DNA of 64,000 nucleotides, from assembly GCF_008119785.1 (NCBI RefSeq), contig NZ_VSFA01000016.1, positions 1 to 64,000 on the forward strand, written 5' to 3'. The stretch is from Micromonospora sp. MP36 (GTDB lineage: Bacteria; Actinomycetota; Actinomycetes; Mycobacteriales; Micromonosporaceae). Positions 59,274 to 64,000 of the stretch are shown here, one piece after another. The notes below the pieces were generated by a model, which was given only the letters and a program-made list of their open reading frames with translations, was not told the origin of the DNA and made no database searches. The position numbers and the translations under genes are program-made. Numbering within the stretch: position 1 is the first letter of the stretch; each line of letters begins with the position of its first letter.

Positions 59274-59416
59274 CGGCCCTCCTTCGATCCTGTCGCGATC
59301 ACCCGCCTGCCAGACCTTAACCAGCGGGCGAGCCGCAGGCTAATGTGCGTGGCATGGGGTTGACCGCGCGGATGGTCGACGACGTCGGGTGCGCCGCACA
59401 GGCGTACGGCTGACGG

Positions 59417-60016
59417 GTGTCGGACATGCAGGGTGAGGGACAGGCGATCGGTGGCCGAGCCATGGAGTCCATGACCGGGCAGCTGCTGGTCGCGACTCCG
59501 GCGCTCAAAGACCCGAACTTCGACCGTACGGTCGTGCTGCTGGTCGCCCACGAGCCCGGCGGCGCCCTCGGCGTGGTGCTGAACCGGGCCACCGAGGTGC
59601 CGGTCGCCGACGTCCTGGGCGACTGGAGCGACCTGGCCCGGCACCCCGCGGTGCTCTTCGAGGGCGGCCCGGTGCAGCCCGATTCGGCGATCTGCCTGGC
59701 CCGGATGCGTCACCCGGTCAAGCCGGTGAAGGGCTTCCACCGGGTGTCCGGCGCGGTGGGCACCATCGACCTCTCCGTCGACCCCGAGCGGCTGCGCGAG
59801 GCCGTCGGTGGGATCCGCGTCTTCGCCGGGTACGCGGGCTGGGGCGCCGGCCAGCTCGAGCGCGAGATCGAGGAGGGGTCCTGGTTCGTCCTCGACGCCC
59901 TCCCGGGGGACGCCTTCGTCGACCGGCCCGACGACCTCTGGCCCATGGTGCTGCGCCGGCAGGGCGGCATGATGGCGGCGGTGGCCCACTTCCCGCCGGA
60001 CGTGGCGCTGAACTGA
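59417..60016 (+). CDS. YqgE/AlgH family protein (UPF0301)
   Basis: The 199-residue protein carries MTGQLLVATPALKDPNFDRT, LVAHEPGGALGVVLNRATEV, VLFEGGPVQPDSAICLA and RVFAGYAGWGAGQLEREIEE, all UPF0301 landmarks. The family's biochemical role is unclear; AlgH affects alginate regulation in Pseudomonas. GTG 59417 is used here; ATG 59426 or 59462 would give shorter proteins that keep the domain. It precedes tRNA-Ala by about 90 nt. Confidence 0.9.
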   Translation: MSDMQGEGQAIGGRAMESMTGQLLVATPALKDPNFDRTVVLLVAHEPGGALGVVLNRATEVPVADVLGDWSDLARHPAVLFEGGPVQPDSAICLARMRHPVKPVKGFHRVSGAVGTIDLSVDPERLREAVGGIRVFAGYAGWGAGQLEREIEEGSWFVLDALPGDAFVDRPDDLWPMVLRRQGGMMAAVAHFPPDVALN

Positions 60017-60062
60017 CCGGCGTGGGGGTACCCCGCGAGATGACCATGCCGACCGGCGTGTG

Positions 60063-60068
60063 TATAGT
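60063..60068 (+). promoter_or_regulatory. Probable -10 box of the tRNA-Ala promoter
   Basis: TATAGT at 60063-60068 is 36 nt before the tRNA start. ATGACC at 60040-60045 lies 17 nt further upstream as a weak -35. Confidence 0.5.
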
Positions 60069-60103
60069 TCTCTGCGTGCCCGGGCGACCGGGGACGACCG
60101 CAA

Positions 60104-60176
60104 GGGGCCGTGGCGCAGCTGGTAGCGCACCACACTGGCAGTGTGGGGGTCAGGGGTTCGAGTCCCCTCGGCTCCA
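60104..60176 (+). tRNA. tRNA-Ala (anticodon GGC)
   Basis: GGGGCCG pairs with CGGCTCC as a seven-bp acceptor. The D arm is GCGC-AGCTGGTA-GCGC, the anticodon arm is CCACA-CTGGCAG-TGTGG with anticodon GGC, and the T arm is GGGG-TTCGAGT-CCCC. CCA is not encoded exactly after the discriminator A (CCCA follows). The 73-nt gene is followed directly by a terminator. Confidence 0.96.
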
Positions 60177-60184
60177 CCCAAGCA

Positions 60185-60228
60185 AAAAGCCCTGATGGGG
60201 GACACAATCCCCCATCAGGGCTTTTCTC
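60185..60228 (+). terminator. Rho-independent terminator after tRNA-Ala
   Basis: AAAAGCCCTGATGGGGGA (60185-60202) and TCCCCCATCAGGGCTTTT (60208-60225) form a perfect 18-bp stem with a 5-nt loop and end in a T run. Confidence 0.95.
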
Positions 60229-60312
60229 GTTTCTGCTGCTCTCGGTGCGTACGCGACCGGCGGTCCGGCGCACCTCCCGGGCGCAGGTGCCCAGGAGGTG
60301 CTCCGGCGGCCT

Positions 60313-60753
60313 TCAGCTGAGCTGTTCGGCCAGCCCGACGATGATGCCCTCGGGGCCGCGGACGTAGCAGAGCCGATAGGTGTTCTCGTACTGCGCCAGC
60401 TCGCCGACGAGTTCGGCGCCGTGGGTGCGCAGGCGGGCGAGGACGTCCTCGATGTCGTCGACGGCGAACATGATGCGGCGAATGCCCAGCGTGTTCGCCG
60501 GTGCATCCTTCGGCTCGGCGCTGATCGCCTTCGGCGTGTGGAACATCGCCAGCTCGATTCGGCCGTGGCCGTCCGGGGTCCGCAGCATTGCGACTTCCTG
60601 TCGGACGTCGTCGATCCCGATGACACGCTCCACCCAGCGTCCCTCGATCGGCGCCCTGCCCTCCAGCTCCATGCCAAGTTCGACGAAGAACGAAATAACA
60701 GCGTCAAGGTCGTCGACAACGATGAGGACGTTGTCCATCCGCTGGATCGTCAT
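60313..60753 (-). CDS. VOC (glyoxalase/dioxygenase-like) family protein
   Basis: The 146-residue protein has two beta-alpha-beta-beta-beta modules. The first starts MDNVLIVVDDLDAVISFF and holds MLRTPDGHGRIELAMFHTPK. The second starts IRRIMFAVDDIEDVLARLR and ends YVRGPEGIIVGLAEQL. A metal site is likely formed by a Glu at IELAMF and residues of the second module. The family covers glyoxalases, dioxygenases and resistance proteins, so the activity is open. ATG 60753 has AAGGAG seven to eight nt upstream. Confidence 0.85.
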   Translation of the reverse strand: MTIQRMDNVLIVVDDLDAVISFFVELGMELEGRAPIEGRWVERVIGIDDVRQEVAMLRTPDGHGRIELAMFHTPKAISAEPKDAPANTLGIRRIMFAVDDIEDVLARLRTHGAELVGELAQYENTYRLCYVRGPEGIIVGLAEQLS

Positions 60754-61033
60754 GCTGGGTCTCCTTGGTGTGGTACGGCCACGGTGGCCCCATCCGTCCC
60801 TGAGACGGAGCCGCCAGGCCGTTCTCGACATCGTTCGCCACATCTTCTTCGGGCCCCCTCTTGACGCGGCCGCAACCTGGCCGGATGCCGGAGGCCCCAG
60901 CCGGCACACGACGATGTCCGCCGCGGTCAGCGTGCTGCTCCGGGCGTCCGGCCGGCCGCAGGCGGAGGCGAACGAGCAGACGGGCCTGGGGGCCGACGTC
61001 CAGGTGGGGCATGGGTGCCCGGTGCGAAGGCGA
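60754..61033. other. 280-bp gap without a recognisable gene
   Basis: It lies between the minus-strand VOC gene and the terminator of the minus-strand M15-like gene. A + strand frame, TTMSAAVSVLLRASGRP and onwards, is open but has no start, binding site or known family and is probably chance. The VOC promoter should lie near 60760-60830. Confidence 0.4.
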
Positions 61034-61070
61034 AACACCCTGGTGAGGGGCAAGCCCTCACCAGGGTGTT
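61034..61070 (-). terminator. Terminator of the secreted M15-like peptidase gene
   Basis: AACACCCTGGTGAGGG (61034-61049) and CCCTCACCAGGGTGTT (61055-61070) form a perfect 16-bp stem with a 5-nt loop, 20 nt after the stop at 61091. On the minus strand it ends in TTT. Confidence 0.85.
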
Positions 61071-61090
61071 GGTCGTCTCTGACTCAGGCG

Positions 61091-61594
61091 TCAGCAGCCG
61101 CAGGTGTAGTAGAGGATGTCCCAGTGGTTGCCCTCGTCGGTGTAGAGGTTGCCCGACGGAGCCCGCCACTGGTAACCCCAGCCGGATATGTAGCCCACGT
61201 ATGTGTAGGCCCGGGAGATGTAGTTGTAGACGCAGGTCGTCTTGGCGATGTCGACCTTGTAGCCGTTCCAGTGGCTGTAGGTACCGCCGGCGTGCCCGGT
61301 CTCGGTGCCGCCGGTGATGGTGATGGCGCAGCCGCTGGCCCGCTTGAAGGTGATGATGCCGTCGATCGTGGCCTGCCGGATGCCCTCGAACGAGGTGCAC
61401 GTCGGGTTGTTGCGGTCGCTGCAGTTGCCGCTGGAGACCCAGCTGATGCCGGCGGCGCGCAGTTGCGAGGTGGCGCTGGCGTGACTGATCGCGAAGGCGG
61501 GGGTGCTGAAGCCGAGCGCGGTGACGACCGCCGCCACGCCCGCGAGGAGCAGGGTGAGCATGCGGCGGCGCACTACACGACGGGTCGTTGACAT
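61091..61594 (-). CDS. Secreted M15-like peptidase
   Basis: The 167-residue protein has a basic signal peptide (RRVVRRRMLTLLLAGVAAVV to STPAFA). The mature part contains GISWVSSGNCSDRNNPTC, QATIDGIITFKRASGCAITI and the zinc-site-like TYSHWNGYKVDIAKTTC. EGNHWDILYYTCGC follows at the end. SHxxGxxxD and a later His are the metal ligands of M15 (VanY/endolysin) peptidases, so it may cut peptidoglycan stem peptides. Several Cys suggest disulfides; the protein ends in a CGC motif. ATG 61594 has AGGAG five to six nt upstream. Confidence 0.65.
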   Translation of the reverse strand: MSTTRRVVRRRMLTLLLAGVAAVVTALGFSTPAFAISHASATSQLRAAGISWVSSGNCSDRNNPTCTSFEGIRQATIDGIITFKRASGCAITITGGTETGHAGGTYSHWNGYKVDIAKTTCVYNYISRAYTYVGYISGWGYQWRAPSGNLYTDEGNHWDILYYTCGC

Positions 61595-61966
61595 GGCATC
61601 TCCTGATTCGCAGTAGCGGTAGATGTTTGCGAAGCGGAGGCCGGCCCGGGAACTTTCTACCATGCATTGACGTTCATGAATAGATGGCAAGCCGTCGGGC
61701 TGGTCGCGTGAGGTTGCCCGACGCGGCTTGACCAGCGGAAACGCGCCGTGGAACCCGCCCGGAGCCGCGCGAGCGGTCCTCGACCGGATCTCGAGCGGAT
61801 CTCGAGCGAGGTTCAGGACGCTCGACGCCGCAAGCGGCGTCGAGCCACCGGCGCCGACGGCCGCCTGCGTGACCGCGCGCCCCAATCGTGACGCGGACAG
61901 CGGGCGCATCAGGTGCCCGGCGGGCTGTGCGGAGTCGAGGTACCGAGTGACTGAGAAGGAGTACCC
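61595..61966. promoter_or_regulatory. Regulatory region before the sugar ABC operon
   Basis: GGATCTCGAGC occurs twice in tandem at 61786-61796 and 61797-61807, putting CTCGAG centres 11 bp apart, one helical turn. A hairpin GCTCGACGCCG-CAAG-CGGCGTCGAGC occupies 61820-61845. Both are candidate regulator or attenuator sites for the ABC importer. The left part also holds the promoter of the divergent M15-like gene; TTGACG near 61668 is a possible -35. Confidence 0.4.
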
Positions 61967-63250
61967 ATGAACCCGTGGCTGCGGCGGATGGTCCCGCTGG
62001 CCGTGCTCGCGCTCGCCACCACCGCCTGCTCCACCGGCGGCTCGTCCTCCGACGAGAACGACCTCAAGGGCAAGACCGTCAACGTGATCGGCACCTGGGG
62101 CGGCGACGAACAGGCGGCGTTCCTGAAGATGGTCGAACCCTGGGAGAAGCAGACCGGGGCCAAGGTGAAGTACACCGGCACCCGCGACATCAACACCGTC
62201 CTGACCACCGGTGTCGCCTCCGGCGTGCTGCCGGACGTGGCCGGACTGCCCGGCCCCGGACAGATGGCCGAGTACGCCAAGGCGGGCAAGCTGCTGCCAC
62301 TGGACGACGTACTGGACATCAAGACGTACGAGAGTGAGACCGCCCCGGCGCTGGTCGAGCTGGGCAAGGTCGACGGCAAGGTGCACGGCGTCTTCATCAA
62401 GGCCGCCGTCAAGGGCCTCATATGGTACGACCCGAAGGTCAACGACTACGGGGCGAACCCGCCCAAGACGTGGAACGACCTGATGACCCAGGCGAAGGCG
62501 AACCAGAGCAAGGCGAAGGCGATCTGGTGCGTCGGCCTGGAGTCCGGCGCGGCGTCCGGTTGGCCGGGCACCGACTGGATCGAGGACCTGGTGCTGCGGA
62601 CCGCCGGCCCGGATGTCTACAGCCAGTGGTATCAGGGCAAGGTCAAGTGGTCCGACCCGGCCATCAGGAAGGCGTTCGAGATCTACGCCAACGACGTCGT
62701 CGCCAACACCTACGGCGGCGGCAAGGCCGCCGTGGCGACGAACTTCGAGGCCGGTGGCGACCCGCTGTTCGCGACCCCGCCCGGCTGCCAGCTCCACCAC
62801 CAGGGGAGCTTCATCACCGGGCTGGGGAAGTTCAAGCAGGCCAAGGCGGGCACCGACTACAACTTCCTGCCGTTCCCGGACATCGAGGCCCAGTACGCGG
62901 GCGCGGTCGAGGGCGCGGGCGACCTGTTCGGCATGTTCAAGGACACGCCGGCCGCCAAGTCGCTGATGAAGTACCTGGTCACGGCCGAGGCGCAGGACAT
63001 CTGGGTCAAGGCTGGCGGGGCCCTGTCGGCGAACAAGAACGCCAAGAGCTACCCGGATGACGTCAGCAAGCGTTCCGCCGAGATCCTGGCCAACGCGAAG
63101 TCCTTCGCCTTCGACGCGTCGGACCTGATGCCGACCGCCATGAACGACGCGTTCTGGAAGGCGATGGTGGCGCTGACCAACGGCACCAAGTCGCTCGACC
63201 AGGTCCTCGCCGACCTGGATGCGGCGCAGAAGGACGCGTACCAGTCCTAG
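61967..63250 (+). CDS. Sugar ABC transporter substrate-binding lipoprotein
   Basis: The 427-residue lipoprotein has lipobox LATTAC. It has the family 1 extracellular solute-binding fold: VNVIGTWGGDEQAAFLKMVE, LTTGVASGVLPDVAGLPGPG, FIKAAVKGLIWYDPKVND, then WCVGLESGAASGWPGTDWIE. It should bind an oligo- or disaccharide and deliver it to the membrane permeases that follow. The nearest resemblance I recall is alpha-glucoside type (AglE/ThuE-like). ATG 61967 follows GAGAAGGAG. The ATPase and second permease are beyond the window. Confidence 0.88.
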   Translation: MNPWLRRMVPLAVLALATTACSTGGSSSDENDLKGKTVNVIGTWGGDEQAAFLKMVEPWEKQTGAKVKYTGTRDINTVLTTGVASGVLPDVAGLPGPGQMAEYAKAGKLLPLDDVLDIKTYESETAPALVELGKVDGKVHGVFIKAAVKGLIWYDPKVNDYGANPPKTWNDLMTQAKANQSKAKAIWCVGLESGAASGWPGTDWIEDLVLRTAGPDVYSQWYQGKVKWSDPAIRKAFEIYANDVVANTYGGGKAAVATNFEAGGDPLFATPPGCQLHHQGSFITGLGKFKQAKAGTDYNFLPFPDIEAQYAGAVEGAGDLFGMFKDTPAAKSLMKYLVTAEAQDIWVKAGGALSANKNAKSYPDDVSKRSAEILANAKSFAFDASDLMPTAMNDAFWKAMVALTNGTKSLDQVLADLDAAQKDAYQS

Positions 63251-63316
63251 TCCGTGCGGGGGAGCGGCGTGGCCGCTCCCCCGCCTCATCCCGTGGTGCG
63301 ATTCCCGGAGGCAACA

Positions 63317-64000
63317 GTGGATTCACGCCTGGCCACCGCACTCCAGGTAGTTGTCGGCATTCCGGCCATCCTGGTCCTGTACGTCTGGGGAACCGAGCGC
63401 GTGCTCGCCGTCGCCGCACGCGACAACCAGTGGCAGCGGCGCATCCGACCGTGGCTCTGGATCGGGCCGGCGCTCGGGTTCCTCGCCTTCTTCCTGATCT
63501 ATCCGACGATCCGGACGATCATCCGGAGCTTCTATGGCAAGAATGAACTCACCCCGACGTTCGTCGGGCTGGACAACTACAAGTGGTTCTTCACCAACAG
63601 CGACGCCATCGGCACGCTTCTCAACAACGTCCTGTGGCTGCTGTTCTTCGCCGGCTTCACGGTCGGGATGGGCCTGGTCATCGCCGTGCTCGTGGACCGG
63701 GTCCGATATGAGGCGCTGGCCAAGAGCATCATCTTCCTGCCACTGGCCATCAGCATGGTCGCGGCCGGTGTCATCTGGAAGTTCATGTACGACTACAAGC
63801 CGGCGGGGAGCGCCCAGACCGGCACGCTGAACGCGTTGCTCGGGACGGTCGGGCTGGGGCCTGTCGGCTGGTTGCAATCGCCCGGCTTCCGGCTCAGCAC
63901 CTTCGCGCTCATCGCCATCATGGTGTGGATGTGGACCGGCTTCGCCATGGTCATCATCTCTGCCGCCCTCAAGGGAATCGACCCCGAACTGCTGGAGGCG
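63317..64000 (+). CDS. Sugar ABC transporter permease, MalF-like (cut by right edge)
   Basis: A frame of 228 codons is open to the end of the window. It has membrane helices VVVGIPAILVLYVWGT, PWLWIGPALGFLAFFLIYP, LLNNVLWLLFFAGFTVGMGL and ALIIIMVWMWTGFAMVII-like segments, then the start of the EAA-type motif, ALKGIDPELLEA. GTG 63317 has GGAGG five nt upstream and lies 66 nt after the substrate-binding gene. The long first helix and loop fit the MalF/UgpA permease class. It supplies one half of the import channel. Confidence 0.88.
   Translation, partial: MDSRLATALQVVVGIPAILVLYVWGTERVLAVAARDNQWQRRIRPWLWIGPALGFLAFFLIYPTIRTIIRSFYGKNELTPTFVGLDNYKWFFTNSDAIGTLLNNVLWLLFFAGFTVGMGLVIAVLVDRVRYEALAKSIIFLPLAISMVAAGVIWKFMYDYKPAGSAQTGTLNALLGTVGLGPVGWLQSPGFRLSTFALIAIMVWMWTGFAMVIISAALKGIDPELLEA

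Noticed and set aside
60104..60176. Mobile-element integration in tRNA-Ala
   Set aside because: The tRNA is intact and directly followed by its terminator; no integrase or repeated 3' end is seen.

Overview
The window looks like a chromosomal segment of a high-GC actinobacterium, most likely a Micromonosporaceae member (Micromonospora-like). The grounds are GC-rich third codon positions, many GTG and TTG starts, and 4-base start/stop overlaps. There is a Tat- and lipoprotein-rich secretome, and a tmRNA whose tag ends ALAA. The gene block SIS-domain isomerase - manA - ahcY - mtrA - mtrB - lpqB - comF - hpf - secA matches the order I remember from Mycobacterium tuberculosis (Rv3256c to Rv3240c). 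The genus is an inference from memory; no search was run.

Layout. 1-0.6 kb: a gene cut by the left edge, probably a TnpB-like transposase. 0.85-2.9 kb: a HEAT-repeat protein. 2.9-10.7 kb: an aldehyde and amine catabolism island. It holds DUF779 and an acetaldehyde-type dehydrogenase with a GAF regulator, then a GABA aminotransferase with an aminobutyraldehyde-type dehydrogenase, and a divergent third aldehyde dehydrogenase. 10.7-14.3 kb: a Tat-exported beta-propeller protein behind an operator-like palindrome, then a YbaB-like/WXG-like pair beside a truncated gene remnant. 14.4-15.4 kb: a tiny membrane protein coupled to endonuclease V, followed by seven tandem 19-bp repeats.

15.6-22.3 kb: envelope protein, Trm112-like protein, SIS-domain isomerase, cation diffusion facilitator, manA and ahcY. 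22.5-26 kb: the efeUOB iron uptake operon behind a DtxR/IdeR-type iron box. 26-33.2 kb: RDD and SpoIIM membrane proteins and a MoxR/DUF58/DUF4350/DUF4129 operon coupled by start/stop overlaps. 33.4-39.3 kb: mtrA-mtrB-lpqB-comF and hpf. 39.4-41.6 kb: two double-GNAT acetyltransferases. 41.8-47.5 kb: secA, a frameshifted Rv3235-family gene, a small HTH protein, a DUF6912-like protein and a membrane protein.

48-54.4 kb: pruA, a PadR regulator, then prfB-ftsE-ftsX-smpB-ssrA (release factor 2, septal ABC complex, trans-translation). 54.4-60.2 kb: three uncharacterised envelope or hemerythrin-like proteins, a benzoylformate decarboxylase, a methylthioadenosine phosphorylase, a YqgE protein and tRNA-Ala(GGC). 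60.3-64 kb: a VOC protein, a secreted M15-like peptidase and the start of a sugar ABC importer that runs off the right edge.

Most of the window is conserved housekeeping DNA. The unusual signals are small: a minus-strand gene remnant with its terminator beside the WXG-like pair (12.9-14.3 kb), a higher-order tandem repeat, a one-base frameshift in a poly-G run, two very short upstream ORFs in the efe operon, and several operator-like palindromes. I saw no CRISPR array, prophage, complete insertion sequence or biosynthetic gene cluster.
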